NCBI GenBank assembly: GCA_003213015.1
Contig: QCOG01000003.1
Location: 165,305-229,304 of the forward strand
Reading direction: 5' to 3'
Length of the DNA: 64,000 bases
From: Pelagibacteraceae bacterium AG-430-F16
Lineage (GTDB): Bacteria > Pseudomonadota > Alphaproteobacteria > Pelagibacterales > Pelagibacteraceae
Shown here: positions 1 through 9,354 of the stretch, piece after piece
Layout of the letters: each line of letters opens with the position of its first letter
Numbering within the stretch: position 1 is the stretch's first letter
Position numbers and translations under genes: made by a program
The notes under the pieces: generated by a model
What the model was told of the DNA's origin: nothing
Databases searched by the model: none
Seen by the model: only the letters and a program-made list of their open reading frames with translations

Positions 1-1136
1 AAACCAGCCATCAACATCGCTGCAAATGTTAGATAAGGATTTCCAGAGGCATCAGGAAATCTTACTTCAACCCTTTTACCTTTTTTACTTGTACTAAATG
101 GTATTCGACAGCTTGCAGATCTGTTTCTAGAAGAGTAAGCTAATAAAACCGGTGCTTCAAATCCTGGTATTAATCTTTTATAACTGTTTGTAGAAGCGTT
201 TGAAAAAGCGTTAAGTGCTCTTGCGTGTTTTATAATTCCACCGATGTAGTACAAACACTCATCAGAAAGTCCTGCGTATTTGTCTCCTGCGAACAAAGGC
301 TTATCTCCATTAAAAATAGATTGATGGATATGCATACCTGAACCATTATCATTTTTAACTGGTTTTGGCATAAACGTAGCTGTTTTACCAAATGAATGAG
401 CTACATTGTGAACTGCGTATTTATAAATTTGCATACTGTCACCTTGGTTTACCAAAGTATTAAATAATGTTCCAAGTTCGTGTTGGCTTGGTGCAACTTC
501 GTGGTGATGTTTCTCGACTTTTACACCCATATCCCTCATTGCTTTGAGACACTCAGATCTTAAATCTTGACCTCCATCAACTGGAGGAACTGGAAAGTAA
601 CCACCTTTAATTTTAGGTCTATGTCCCATATTTCCATTATCATATTTCTTTCCTGTATTGTAAGGACCCTCAACACTATCAATTTCAAAACCTGTCTTAT
701 TCATATCGTTTGAAAATTTTACATCGTCAAATACAAAAAATTCTGGTTCAGGGCCAAAATAAGCTTTATCTCCAATTTTAGTCTTTTTTAAATATGCCTC
801 AGCTTTTTTTGCAGTGGATCGTGGGTCTCTCTCGTAAAAACTCTTAGTAATTGGGTCCATCACATCACAAAAAAGCACTAATGTAGTGTGCGAAAAAAAA
901 GGGTCTACGAAACTATTTGATAAATCAGGTTTTAATATCATATCAGACTCATTAATTGCTTTCCAACCAGCAATTGATGAACCATCGAAAAAAATTCCAT
1001 CATTTAGCATGTCTTCGTCAACTGTTGCTAAATCTTGAGTTACGTGTTGTAATTTACCTCTGGGATCAGTAAATCTTAAATCTACATATTCAATCTGTTT
1101 ATCTTTAATTTTTTTTAATATATCTTTTGCACTCAT
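1..1136 (-). CDS. glnA: Type I glutamine synthetase, 5' part only (C-terminus beyond left edge)
   Basis: Cytoplasmic ATP-dependent ligation of ammonia to glutamate, the entry point for nitrogen. The ATG is at 1134-1136 and the frame stays open to the left edge, giving about 378 of the usual 470 residues. Visible landmarks are the N-terminal beta-grasp region ([16 protein letters not shown]), the metal/glutamate-binding [49 protein letters not shown] and the [18 protein letters not shown] segment, all diagnostic for bacterial GS-I. The adenylylation-site tyrosine lies outside the window, so that form of regulation cannot be judged. It is divergent from the YbaK-like gene across a 140-bp AT-rich spacer. 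Confidence 0.96.
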   Translation of the reverse strand, partial: MSAKDILKKIKDKQIEYVDLRFTDPRGKLQHVTQDLATVDEDMLNDGIFFDGSSIAGWKAINESDMILKPDLSNSFVDPFFSHTTLVLFCDVMDPITKSFYERDPRSTAKKAEAYLKKTKIGDKAYFGPEPEFFVFDDVKFSNDMNKTGFEIDSVEGPYNTGKKYDNGNMGHRPKIKGGYFPVPPVDGGQDLRSECLKAMRDMGVKVEKHHHEVAPSQHELGTLFNTLVNQGDSMQIYKYAVHNVAHSFGKTATFMPKPVKNDNGSGMHIHQSIFNGDKPLFAGDKYAGLSDECLYYIGGIIKHARALNAFSNASTNSYKRLIPGFEAPVLLAYSSRNRSASCRIPFSTSKKGKRVEVRFPDASGNPYLTFAAMLMAG

Positions 1137-1276
1137 ATAGTTTGACCTTTCAATTTTTAACGTTTAATAGCAAATAAAAATATATTAATAACGTTCATTA
1201 TATTGATATCTCCTATGCAATTTAAACATGGATTGATACCTAAGTTATAAATATTTTACAAACAACTATTAGTTGA

Positions 1277-1759
1277 ATGAATGACTTATTAAACAAAGAG
1301 CCAGTTAAAAGAGTGATTGAAGCTTTAAGTAAGTTTAACAAAAATCTTAAGGTTCAAATTTTAGAAAAAACTGCTAGGACTGCAAGGGAGGCAGCCATAG
1401 CATTAGACTGCCAGGAAGGCGCTATTGTTAAAAGTTTAGTATTTAGATCTGGTGAAGACTTCATATTATGTTTAGTTTCAGGTGATAAAAAATGCTCCTT
1501 GAATAAAGTTAAGAAACTAATGTTTCAAAAAGATGTCAGTATGGCCAATGCTGAGGATGTAAAAGCTCAAACTGGTTTTACTATTGGTGGTGTTTCACCC
1601 GTAGGTCATTTAAAAGAATTAGACATTTTAATTGATAAAAATCTTAATAGATTTGATCAAGTTTTTGCTGCTGCAGGACACCCAAACAGTATTTTTGAAA
1701 TAAATTTTTCAATGTTAAGTAATTTGACTAGAGGAAGAATAGAAGACATAACTGAATGA
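1277..1759 (+). CDS. YbaK/EbsC-type aminoacyl-tRNA deacylase
   Basis: A 160-residue single-domain protein of the YbaK/ProX superfamily, whose members hydrolyse misacylated tRNAs such as Cys-tRNA(Pro). Family features seen are the early helix (VKRVIEALSKFN), the conserved AAIALDCQEGAIVKSLVF segment with the lysine expected to contact the tRNA end, the GFTIGGVSPVGH turn and the C-terminal AAAGHPNSIFEI stretch. Length is normal for the family. Its stop overlaps the start of the following EamA transporter by 4 bp (ATGA), so the two are probably co-translated. Exact substrate tRNA cannot be assigned. Confidence 0.88.
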   Translation: MNDLLNKEPVKRVIEALSKFNKNLKVQILEKTARTAREAAIALDCQEGAIVKSLVFRSGEDFILCLVSGDKKCSLNKVKKLMFQKDVSMANAEDVKAQTGFTIGGVSPVGHLKELDILIDKNLNRFDQVFAAAGHPNSIFEINFSMLSNLTRGRIEDITE

Positions 1760-2655
1760 AACAGCCAAATTTAATCGATTATTCATTATTAGTATTTCTT
1801 TCAATTATATGGGCATCTGCCTTTTTTAATATAAAGATAGCAACTGATTCATTTGGACCTATAACAATTGCTTTTATAAGGGTACTTTTAGGATCAATAC
1901 CTTTAATTATTTTGTGTTTTTATAAAAAAATTAAAATAGAGGTTTTTTCAAAAGATTGGCCTTGGTTTGTATCCATTGGTTTTGTAAATATGGTTTTCCC
2001 TTTTTTTCTTATTGCTTATGGCGTAAAGGAAGTTCAAAGTAATTTGGCTGCTATCCTTATGTCGACTTCTCCTTTAACTTCTACTTTATTGGCTCACTTT
2101 TTTATAAAGGAAGAAAAGATTAACATTCTAAAAATAGTTGGTATTTTAATTGGTTTTGCAGGCATTGTATTTTTATTCTCCGATAATTTTTTAATTAACG
2201 AAAACAACATTTTTTCAGCTTTATGTATATTAATCGGCTCGCTAGGTTATGTAGTTGGTGGAATATTGACTCTAAAAATAAGTCATAAAAAAAATGAAAA
2301 TGTAACCGCATCTATCTTGATTTGGGCGACAATAATTTTACTTCCAATCTGTTTTTATTTTGAAAAGCCGTGGAATTATGATCCATCATTGACATCATTA
2401 GTTTCAATAACTTATTTAGGAATTATAGCTACAGGATTAGCTTGGGTTCTAAGATTTAAAGTATTAAAAGATAATGGTTTAATTTTTCAGTCTCAAGTTG
2501 CTTATTTAATTCCTATTTTTGGGGTTATGCTAGGTTATATATTTTTAAAAGAAATTATTACAATTAAAGTGTTAATTGCTTTATTAGCGATCGTGATTGG
2601 AATTTATTTTGTAAAAAAATCTACTTATTCGAATTCGAAGAAAGTTTTAAATTGA
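1756..2655 (+). CDS. EamA/DMT-family transporter
   Basis: Inner-membrane carrier of the drug/metabolite transporter superfamily: 299 residues, about ten hydrophobic helices in two repeats of five, starting with the typical LSIIWASAFFNIKIA and with the repeat-2 signature around residues 150-280 (SLGYVVGGILTL, GIIATGLAW, PIFGVMLGYIFLKE). Members export amino acids or other small metabolites; the substrate is not predictable here. It follows the YbaK-like gene with a 4-bp overlap and its 3' end overlaps the convergent glycosyltransferase by 35 bp. Confidence 0.9.
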   Translation: MKQPNLIDYSLLVFLSIIWASAFFNIKIATDSFGPITIAFIRVLLGSIPLIILCFYKKIKIEVFSKDWPWFVSIGFVNMVFPFFLIAYGVKEVQSNLAAILMSTSPLTSTLLAHFFIKEEKINILKIVGILIGFAGIVFLFSDNFLINENNIFSALCILIGSLGYVVGGILTLKISHKKNENVTASILIWATIILLPICFYFEKPWNYDPSLTSLVSITYLGIIATGLAWVLRFKVLKDNGLIFQSQVAYLIPIFGVMLGYIFLKEIITIKVLIALLAIVIGIYFVKKSTYSNSKKVLN

Positions 2656-3508
2656 TGAAATATCTTATACTTGCACTTAACCTTAAAAAATAAGTTAAAG
2701 ATTTTTTAAGATTTAATATCATTAGGTAGCTTATTGCCCTAAATAAATATTTCATCATCCTTTTCAAATAGAAAAAAGAAAATTTTTGTACGTTGAAATA
2801 TACAAGAGGGGAATATTCATGATAATAAGTTTTAATTAAGAAATTTTGAAAATTAGAATCTGATAATTTATCTTGTTTGTGCTCAGCTTTTGATTTAGGT
2901 GTTATAATTACACATAATTTATTTGACCTAAACCTTCTGCAAAGATCAATTTCTTCCCAAAAAAGAAATAATTTTTCATTAAAACCTCCAACTTTTTCGA
3001 ACTGTTTTGCTTTTACTAATAACGCCCATTTAACAACATCGACACATATTTCACCTTCAATTTCAGATTTTGATAACAAATCCCTTGATTTTAAAGCATT
3101 TAATAGAGTTAATTTTTTTAAATTTTTCTCAGGAAAAGCTCCGTAAAAATCTTCATCAGGATAAATTATTGGTGCTACAATTCCACAATCATCGTGTTCG
3201 CTTAAGATATTGTGTAGATTATTTATTGAATTTTCATCGATATTTATGTCTGGATTCAATATTAGAAAAAACTTTGTGGCAATACTTTCAAAAGCAAAAT
3301 TTACCCCGTTTCCATAGCCAAGATTTTTATTTTTTGAAATTATTTTAATGTTTTTATAAGTTTTTATTTTACCAAGGATTTCTTCGTTTTTCCCATTATC
3401 AACTACAACTGTTTTAAAGCTCTTTAAATTTTCAAAAAAACTTTCATTAATTTTAGCTGAGTTATAAAGCACAGTAACAATTGTTATTTCATCGTAAATT
3501 TTGTTCAT
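2621..3508 (-). CDS. Family 2 glycosyltransferase (rhamnosyltransferase-like)
   Basis: GT-A fold glycosyltransferase, 295 residues, likely adding a sugar to a surface glycan. Seen: the nucleotide-binding start TIVTVLYNSAKINESFF, VVVDNG, KNLGYGNGVNFAF, the DxD-like LILNPDINID and the acceptor-side EKLFLFWEEIDLCRRFR motif typical of WbbL/rhamnosyl-type GT2 enzymes, then an amphipathic, basic C-terminus. The ATG at 3506-3508 is preferred over an in-frame TTG nine bases upstream. It resembles the GT2 gene at 58036 in architecture. It sits alone on the minus strand, with its 3' end overlapping the convergent transporter gene. Confidence 0.87.
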   Translation of the reverse strand: MNKIYDEITIVTVLYNSAKINESFFENLKSFKTVVVDNGKNEEILGKIKTYKNIKIISKNKNLGYGNGVNFAFESIATKFFLILNPDINIDENSINNLHNILSEHDDCGIVAPIIYPDEDFYGAFPEKNLKKLTLLNALKSRDLLSKSEIEGEICVDVVKWALLVKAKQFEKVGGFNEKLFLFWEEIDLCRRFRSNKLCVIITPKSKAEHKQDKLSDSNFQNFLIKTYYHEYSPLVYFNVQKFSFFYLKRMMKYLFRAISYLMILNLKKSLTYFLRLSASIRYFINLKLSSNSNK

Positions 3509-3693
3509 TAGTTTCAAATAGCTTATAATTTTTTTAATAAATTTGATTTATTTAATTTTTGTATTTCAATTTATAATAGAAGAATTTTAAAAAAACATAC
3601 TAAATGTTGTTATCTTTTGATATTTAAATAATATTTTCAACTTGAGGTTTTTCTGTGGTTTCACGTGAAAATATTATAGGTTTATAAAAACTA

Positions 3694-4545
3694 ATGAATA
3701 AACTTTTACCTTTCATTTTTGTTTTACTTTGGTCTTCAGCTTTTGTTACTACAAAACCAATAGTAGATAACAGTGATCCTTTTGCTGCTTTAGCTTTCAG
3801 ATTTTTAATAGTTGCAATAGGTTTTTTAATTTATTCGATTTACCAAAATTTATCTTTAAAACTTAATAAAAAGGATCTTATACAATCATTTTTCAGTGGG
3901 GTACTATTCCATGGAGTTTATTTAGGCGGTGTTTTTTTTTCTGTATCTAGAGATATACCAACTGGGATAACTGCTTTAATTGTAACCATGCAACCTATTT
4001 TAACAAATGCTCTTGCTGGACCTTTTCTTAAAGAATACGTAGGTTGGAAACAATGGCTAGGTGTAATCTTAGGTTTTATTGGGTCTGCAATGGTTTTAGG
4101 TATTGATATAGGAGAAACATTGCCAACTATTGGAGTAATTGCATCATTCATAGCATTACTGTCAATTACATCTGCTACACTTTTCCAAAAAAAATATAGT
4201 GGTAATATACCTTTACCAGTAAGCAATATGTATCAGGCAGCAGGCGGATGCTTTTTCCATCTAATAATAATATTATTTTTTGTTGATCCTTTTATTGAAT
4301 TTAATTCAACTTTTTTAGTAGCAATGAGCCACCAGATTTTTTTAGTGTCCTTCGGAGCATTTACTATTTTGATGTTTTTGATTAAGAATAATTCAGCAAG
4401 CAAAACTGTTACTGTATTTTTCTTAATACCTGCAACAACAGCATTTATGGCTTGGATTTTCTTAAATGAGCAACTAACTACAATTGATTTACTTGGATTT
4501 CTGATAGCTTCTTTAGGAGTATTTATTGCAACAAGAAACAAATAA
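3694..4545 (+). CDS. EamA/DMT-family transporter
   Basis: Second DMT-family inner-membrane carrier, 283 residues, with about ten TM helices. It begins with LLPFIFVLLWSSAFVTTKP, the standard EamA first helix, and carries the second-repeat end motif (IPATTAFMAWIFLNEQ, LLGFLIASLGVFIA). It differs clearly in sequence from the EamA gene at 1756, so it is not a recent duplicate. It is monocistronic, with 176 bp upstream and about 100 bp downstream free of genes. Substrate unknown; family members commonly export amino acids or metabolites. Confidence 0.9.
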   Translation: MNKLLPFIFVLLWSSAFVTTKPIVDNSDPFAALAFRFLIVAIGFLIYSIYQNLSLKLNKKDLIQSFFSGVLFHGVYLGGVFFSVSRDIPTGITALIVTMQPILTNALAGPFLKEYVGWKQWLGVILGFIGSAMVLGIDIGETLPTIGVIASFIALLSITSATLFQKKYSGNIPLPVSNMYQAAGGCFFHLIIILFFVDPFIEFNSTFLVAMSHQIFLVSFGAFTILMFLIKNNSASKTVTVFFLIPATTAFMAWIFLNEQLTTIDLLGFLIASLGVFIATRNK

Positions 4546-4645
4546 AGTATTGAATAATAATGAAATGTAATTTCAACTTTAAATTGAAAGCTATTTTTGC
4601 TCGTTTACATCATGCTCAAAATGGTCTTTAATTCAATTTATACAA

Positions 4646-4798
4646 ATGGCTAAGACTAAAAAAAAGGCTGTTAAGAAAAGAAGAAAGAAAACAAAAAAGT
4701 CGATTAAAAAAAGAAAAAAATTTAAAAGCAAAACGACAAAGAAACTTTCTAAATCTAAAAAGCCAAAAAATCTTAAGCCTAAAACAAATGGAGGAAAA
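4646..4798 (+). other. In-frame lysine-rich leader ahead of the aldehyde dehydrogenase
   Basis: Reading from the ATG at 4646, 51 in-frame codons precede the ATG at 4799 without a stop. They encode about 25 Lys and 3 Arg, with no similarity to aldehyde dehydrogenases and a composition like a histone-H1 tail. A strong Shine-Dalgarno (ggagg, about 4790-4794) stands just before the 4799 ATG, while the 4646 ATG has none visible. Either this is untranslated DNA, a separate translational product ending inside the enzyme, or a basic N-terminal tail on a minority isoform. Confidence 0.4.
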
Positions 4799-6340
4799 AT
4801 GAGTGCAGAACTAAAAGTGTCATCTGTTTTGGATACTTCTCATTTAAAGGTTAAATTTCCGTTCAAAGCTAAATATGGAAACTACATTAACGGAAAATTT
4901 GTAGAGCCTAAATCTGGTAAATATTTTGATAATGTTAGCCCGATTTCAAATGAGAAAATCTGCTCAGTTGCACGATCAAATGATAAAGACGTAGAGGCTG
5001 CATTAGACGCAGCACACGCAGCTTTCCCTGAATGGGGGAAAACAGACATCACTACAAGATCAAATATCTTGAACAAAATAGCAGATGTTATTGAGAAGAA
5101 TCTAAACTTGTTAGCAGTAGCTGAATGTTTAGATAATGGAAAGCCAATTAGAGAATGTATGGCAGCGGATTTGCCTTTAGTTGTCGATCACTGGAGATAT
5201 TTTGCTGGAGTAATCAGAGCAGAAGAGGGATCAATTGCTGAAATAGCAAACAACCAATACTCATACAATTTTCATGAACCGTTAGGAGTTGTAGGACAAA
5301 TAATTCCATGGAACTTCCCATTATTAATGGCAACTTGGAAATTAGCTCCGGCACTTGCAGCAGGAAATTGCGTTGTATTGAAGCCAGCTGAACAAACGCC
5401 AGCATCAATAAATGTTTTAATGGAACTTATTGGAGATTTATTACCTCCAGGAGTAGTTAACATTGTAAGTGGCTTTGGATTAGAAGCGGGTAAACCATTA
5501 GCATCATCTAAAAGAGTTGCTAAAGTTGCATTTACTGGTGAAACAACAACTGGAAGATTGATTATGCAATATGCTGCACAAAACATAATTCCTATAACTC
5601 TGGAATTAGGTGGAAAATCTCCAAACATTTTCTTTGAAGACGTATTAGACAAAGATGATGATTTCTTTGATAAATGTATTGAAGGTTTTGTGATGTTCAA
5701 TCTAAACCAAGGTGAAGTTTGTACTTGTCCAAGTAGAGCTTTAATACAAGAGTCTATCTATGACAAATTCATGGAAAGAGCTATTGCTAGAACAAAAGCA
5801 GTTGTACAAGATAATCCTTTAAAAATGGAAACAATGATTGGAGCTCAAGTATCATTAGAGCAAATGGAAAAGATAAAATCTTATCTAGATCTTGGTAAAA
5901 AAGAGGGTGCTAAAGTTCTATCAGGGGGAAATGTTGCTAAGCTTAATAGTGGTTTGGAAAAAGGTAATTTCATTGAACCAACTATTTTTGAAGCTAAAAA
6001 TAACATGCGAATCTCTCAAGAAGAGATTTTCGGACCCGTTGTATCTGTGATTAAATTTAAAGATGAAGCAGAGGCGCTGAAAATCGCTAATGATACTCTT
6101 TACGGTTTAGGAGCAGCTGTATGGACTAGAGATGGTAATAGAGCTCACAGAATGGGAAGAGGTATTCAAGCAGGAATAGTATGGACTAATTGTTATCATG
6201 CTTATCCAGCTCACTCTCCATTCGGTGGATACAAACAATCAGGTGTTGGAAGAGAAACTCACAAAATGATGCTTAATCACTACAGACAGAATAAGAACTT
6301 GCATGTCTCTTATGCTGAAAAAAAATTAGGCTTCTTTTAA
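4799..6340 (+). CDS. NAD-dependent aldehyde dehydrogenase, AldB/ExaC type
   Basis: Oxidises short aliphatic aldehydes such as acetaldehyde to acids. From the ATG at 4799 it has 513 residues, the length of E. coli AldB, and begins with the matching [13 protein letters not shown] segment. Visible are the [19 protein letters not shown]-binding region, [20 protein letters not shown], the catalytic [11 protein letters not shown] cysteine (residue 308) and the C-terminal [29 protein letters not shown] and the adjacent DUF779 gene are characteristic of the AldB/ExaC subgroup. The start at 4799 is chosen for its GGAGG ribosome site; a longer lysine-rich reading from 4646 is possible. Confidence 0.95.
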   Translation: MSAELKVSSVLDTSHLKVKFPFKAKYGNYINGKFVEPKSGKYFDNVSPISNEKICSVARSNDKDVEAALDAAHAAFPEWGKTDITTRSNILNKIADVIEKNLNLLAVAECLDNGKPIRECMAADLPLVVDHWRYFAGVIRAEEGSIAEIANNQYSYNFHEPLGVVGQIIPWNFPLLMATWKLAPALAAGNCVVLKPAEQTPASINVLMELIGDLLPPGVVNIVSGFGLEAGKPLASSKRVAKVAFTGETTTGRLIMQYAAQNIIPITLELGGKSPNIFFEDVLDKDDDFFDKCIEGFVMFNLNQGEVCTCPSRALIQESIYDKFMERAIARTKAVVQDNPLKMETMIGAQVSLEQMEKIKSYLDLGKKEGAKVLSGGNVAKLNSGLEKGNFIEPTIFEAKNNMRISQEEIFGPVVSVIKFKDEAEALKIANDTLYGLGAAVWTRDGNRAHRMGRGIQAGIVWTNCYHAYPAHSPFGGYKQSGVGRETHKMMLNHYRQNKNLHVSYAEKKLGFF

Positions 6341-6355
6341 ACATTAATATATACT

Positions 6356-6380
6356 GGCCCATGATTCTGAATCATGGGCC
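6356..6380. terminator. 12-bp perfect inverted repeat after the aldehyde dehydrogenase
   Basis: ggcccatgattc (6356-6367), a single central t, and gaatcatgggcc (6369-6380) form a perfect 12+12 palindrome in the short gap between the aldehyde dehydrogenase and the DUF779 gene. It is by far the most GC-rich and symmetrical element of the neighbourhood. It can form an RNA hairpin (intercistronic terminator or mRNA stabiliser) but has only a weak T tract after it. As DNA it could instead be an operator. Confidence 0.5.
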
Positions 6381-6391
6381 GTACTTTAAAA

Positions 6392-6742
6392 ATGAAAGTA
6401 TCTGCAACCAACTCAGCTCTAAATCTTATCTCTGAGCTTCAGGAAAAATACGGAAAAAAATTGATGTTCCATCAGTCAGGTGGATGTTGCGATGGAAGTG
6501 CACCTATGTGTTTTCAAGAAGGGGAGTTTCCCCTTGGGGACAACGATGTAAAGTTAGGAGAAATTGGTGGAGTTCCTTTTTATATGAATGGGGATATGTA
6601 TGAAAAATGGAAACATACCGACTTAACAATTGATGCGGTCAATGGAATTGGTGGAATGTTTTCTTTGGATAATGGAACAGGCCGCAGATTCCTGACAAAA
6701 TCAGAAATCTGCTTAGTCGTTGATAACGACGAAAATAAATAA
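6392..6742 (+). CDS. DUF779 domain protein, aldehyde dehydrogenase partner
   Basis: Small soluble protein of 116 residues in the DUF779 family, of unknown biochemical function but recurrently encoded beside ExaC/AldB aldehyde dehydrogenases. The invariant HQSGGCCDGSAPMC block, the CFQEGEF motif, GGVPFYMNGDMYEKWKHT and GGMFSLDNGTGRRF are all present. The cysteine-rich HQSGGCC loop suggests metal or thiol chemistry (inference). I prefer the ATG at 6392 (MKVSATNSALNLI, as in homologues) over the ATG at 6374, because the latter lies inside the 25-bp palindrome. Confidence 0.9.
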   Translation: MKVSATNSALNLISELQEKYGKKLMFHQSGGCCDGSAPMCFQEGEFPLGDNDVKLGEIGGVPFYMNGDMYEKWKHTDLTIDAVNGIGGMFSLDNGTGRRFLTKSEICLVVDNDENK

Positions 6743-6746
6743 TCTA

Positions 6747-7064
6747 TTACTGTCCCGGCGCTTTGTAACCAATCTTACTTGCTTTAGCAGTTGCTTTAGA
6801 AAAGTCTATTGCTTCCAACATAGTTAAATTACTCACAGCTCCAGATGCTTCTACAACTAATTTTATCGCTGCAAAGTCCTCAAAATTTGGAATATCTGCA
6901 ACAACTACGAAATCGTATGAACCTCTTACAATGTCCATTGAGTGCATTGTTCCACCCATAGCTTTAGTAAGTTGATCTACTACTGCTTTTCTATCAGTTG
7001 AAGGATCTTTTAAAAATCCCTGAAAAGCTTTTTCCGTATAGTTTCCCATTATATATGCTTTCAT
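6747..7064 (-). CDS. GYD domain protein
   Basis: A 105-residue protein with a GYD domain: an N-terminal beta strand (KAYIMGNYTEKAF), the family motif IVRGSYDFVVVADIP and a C-terminal helix with TMLEAIDF. GYD proteins have a ferredoxin-like alpha/beta fold; no firm function is known. A good ribosome site (aggag) precedes the ATG at 7064. It is a paralogue of the protein at 16564. It is divergent from the second aldehyde dehydrogenase and convergent with DUF779. Confidence 0.85.
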   Translation of the reverse strand: MKAYIMGNYTEKAFQGFLKDPSTDRKAVVDQLTKAMGGTMHSMDIVRGSYDFVVVADIPNFEDFAAIKLVVEASGAVSNLTMLEAIDFSKATAKASKIGYKAPGQ

Positions 7065-7087
7065 ATTTTCTCCTATTTTATAAATGT

Positions 7088-7093
7088 ATTATA
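7088..7093 (-). promoter_or_regulatory. Candidate -10 box for the GYD gene
   Basis: Reading the minus strand, a perfect TATAAT lies 24 bp upstream of the GYD start codon, with a caacaa-type weak -35 at the usual distance. This is a sequence-only prediction. Confidence 0.35.
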
Positions 7094-7168
7094 GTACGAA
7101 TAATGTAGTTTTGTTGACATGTTTTATTTGCACACTAGACACCATTAAAGGTAATGTTAAATTAATTT

Positions 7169-8611
7169 ATGTACGAAAAATTTGGTCAATTTATTGATGG
7201 TAAATGGATTAAATCTTCTGGTGGAGAGACCTATGAAGTAATAAATCCTGCAAATGAGGAAATTCTAGGTAATGCTTCCAAAGCATCCCCAGAGGATGTG
7301 GAGAAAGCTTTAAAGTCAGCACAACAAGGATTAGAAGTTTGGAAAAAAACTACACCTTGGCAAAGATCATATATCTTAAGACGCATAGCAGATAAAATGA
7401 GGGAGAAACAAGATGTTCTTGCAAAATGGATGACTCTAGAAATGGGAAAACCGCTAATTGAGGCTAAAGGTGAGGTTAATGGTGCAGCAGATATTTTTGA
7501 ATGGAATGCAGAGGAGACAAAAAGAATTTATGGACAAACTGTAGAGAGTAGATTTGAGGATACTCGTGTACATGTTTACTATCAACCAGTTGGAGTTGTT
7601 GCAGCGTTAGTGCCTTGGAATTTTCCCTTAGTTTTATCATCTAGAAAAATCTCAACAGGATTGGCAGCAGGATGTTCAGTAATTGTAAAACCTGATGTAA
7701 TAACACCAGGTGTAGTTATGGAGCTTGTCGAAATATGTAGAGAGTGTGGGGTGCCTTCAGGGGTGATTAATTTACTATCAGGTGACCCACCAAGTATCGC
7801 ACAACAATTAATTGCCTCTGACATAATTAAAAAAATTTCGATTACAGGCTCTTCAAGAGTTGGAAAATTAATTCTTAAACAAGCCGCAGACAAAGTTCAA
7901 AGAGTAACAATGGAGTTAAGTGGCCATTCTCCATTCATAGTGTTTGATGATGCTGATATTAAAAAGGCTGCTGATATGGCAATAGCAGCTAAGTTTAGAA
8001 ATAACGGTCAAGTTTGTATATCACCTAATAGATTTTATATTCAAGAAACTAAGAAAGATGAATTCGTGAATTTGTTTATTGAAAAAACAAAGAAATTAAA
8101 GATTGGTGATGGAATGGATCCTTCAGTTCAGCTAGGACCTATTACAACAAAAAAAAGATTAAATGAAATAGAAGAATTGGTTGAGACAACAAAGAAAGAA
8201 GGGGCAAAAGTTTTATTAGGGGGGAAAAGACCCTCAGGTTTTAATAAAGGTTATTTTTATGAACCTACAATATTTGATAACGTGAAAGATGATTTTACAA
8301 TTATGAAAGTTGAGCCATTCGGACCCTTAGTGCCAATGCTATCTTTTAAAAGTTTTGATGAAGTAATTGAAAGAGCTAATAATCATGAGTTAGGATTATC
8401 AAGTTATATTTGTACCAACTCTATGGAGACAGCACATAAAGCATCAGAGCTAATGGAAACAGGAACAGTTGCAGTTAACACACCACAAGTTGCTTTAGCA
8501 GAGGCACCGTTTGGAGGTATTAAACAAGCAGGTTACGGAAGAGAGGGTGGTTCAATGGCAATTAAAGATTATCTTAATGTTAAATACACACACCTTGGTT
8601 TAAAAGGTTAA
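7169..8611 (+). CDS. NAD(P)-dependent aldehyde dehydrogenase (succinate-semialdehyde/betaine-aldehyde type)
   Basis: A 480-residue ALDH-superfamily enzyme. Seen: FGQFIDGKWI start, VAALVPWNFPLVLSSRK, ITGSSRVGK, MELSGHSPFIVFDDAD, the catalytic-cysteine region NNGQVCISPNRF, EPFGPLVPML and the C-terminal PFGGIKQAGYGREGG. Overall it resembles GabD-like semialdehyde dehydrogenases more than the AldB-type enzyme at 4799. The ELSGHSP in place of the usual ELGGKSP is a small deviation. It is followed after 5 bp by ccdA. Physiological aldehyde unknown. Confidence 0.93.
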   Translation: MYEKFGQFIDGKWIKSSGGETYEVINPANEEILGNASKASPEDVEKALKSAQQGLEVWKKTTPWQRSYILRRIADKMREKQDVLAKWMTLEMGKPLIEAKGEVNGAADIFEWNAEETKRIYGQTVESRFEDTRVHVYYQPVGVVAALVPWNFPLVLSSRKISTGLAAGCSVIVKPDVITPGVVMELVEICRECGVPSGVINLLSGDPPSIAQQLIASDIIKKISITGSSRVGKLILKQAADKVQRVTMELSGHSPFIVFDDADIKKAADMAIAAKFRNNGQVCISPNRFYIQETKKDEFVNLFIEKTKKLKIGDGMDPSVQLGPITTKKRLNEIEELVETTKKEGAKVLLGGKRPSGFNKGYFYEPTIFDNVKDDFTIMKVEPFGPLVPMLSFKSFDEVIERANNHELGLSSYICTNSMETAHKASELMETGTVAVNTPQVALAEAPFGGIKQAGYGREGGSMAIKDYLNVKYTHLGLKG

Positions 8612-8616
8612 ACTAA

Positions 8617-9324
8617 ATGACAGAATTAATTTTGGCGTTAGGCGCAGGCCTTTTAAGTTTCTTATCTCCCTGCGTTTTACCTTTAATACCGGGATATATA
8701 TCTTATGTATCAGGCAAATCCTTAAATGAATTGCTTGAAGAAAAAAAAGTTAATATAACACCAATAATTTTATTTACAGTTGGGTTCTCTATCATTTTTA
8801 TTGCATTTGGAGCAACTAGTTCTCTAATTGGAAAAATTTTATTAAATAATTCAATAGAGCTTAGAATTTTTTCTGGACTAATTATTATTCTTTTTTCTCT
8901 TCAGATAATCGGAATTATAAATTTGAACTTTCTAAACTTTGAAAAGAGATTAGACACTCAAAAAAGCGCAAATGTTTTTAGCTCTGTTTTAGTAGGGATG
9001 GCGTTTGGTTTTGGTTGGACGCCATGCATTGGACCTATTCTAGGCTCTATACTGGCTCTTGCAGCTGTGGAACAAACTCTATTGAAAGCTGTTCTATTAT
9101 TGTTATTTTATTCATTAGGATTAGCTATTCCCTTTATTTTATCTGGTTTTTTAATACAAAAATTTATGCTCATTTCAAAAAATTTAAAAAGAAACATTAA
9201 TATAATCTCAAAAACTGGTGGATTTATTTTGTTGGGAACAGGTATTTTGATACTAACAAACCAACTACAAGCAGTAGGTTTTTATTTGCTAAAATCATTA
9301 CCTTTTTTACAAAATCTGGGTTAA
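8617..9324 (+). CDS. ccdA: Cytochrome c biogenesis protein CcdA (DsbD-type electron conduit)
   Basis: Inner-membrane protein of 235 residues with six predicted TM helices that passes electrons from cytoplasmic thioredoxin to periplasmic thiol proteins, supporting cytochrome c maturation. The two membrane cysteines are in the canonical contexts SFLSPCVLPLIPGY (first helix) and FGFGWTPCIGPILG (fourth helix). It starts 5 bp after the aldehyde dehydrogenase stop, so it may share its transcript, without evidence of a functional link. Confidence 0.94.
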   Translation: MTELILALGAGLLSFLSPCVLPLIPGYISYVSGKSLNELLEEKKVNITPIILFTVGFSIIFIAFGATSSLIGKILLNNSIELRIFSGLIIILFSLQIIGIINLNFLNFEKRLDTQKSANVFSSVLVGMAFGFGWTPCIGPILGSILALAAVEQTLLKAVLLLLFYSLGLAIPFILSGFLIQKFMLISKNLKRNINIISKTGGFILLGTGILILTNQLQAVGFYLLKSLPFLQNLG

Positions 9325-9342
9325 AAAAATCATCTTTTTTGA

Positions 9343-9348
9343 TATAAT
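9343..9348 (+). promoter_or_regulatory. TATAAT box immediately upstream of a start codon
   Basis: A perfect tataat ends 6 bp before the ATG at 9355. If it is a -10 element, transcription would start at or very near the A of the start codon and give a leaderless mRNA. No clear -35 is visible. Confidence 0.3.
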
Positions 9349-9354
9349 ATTAAT

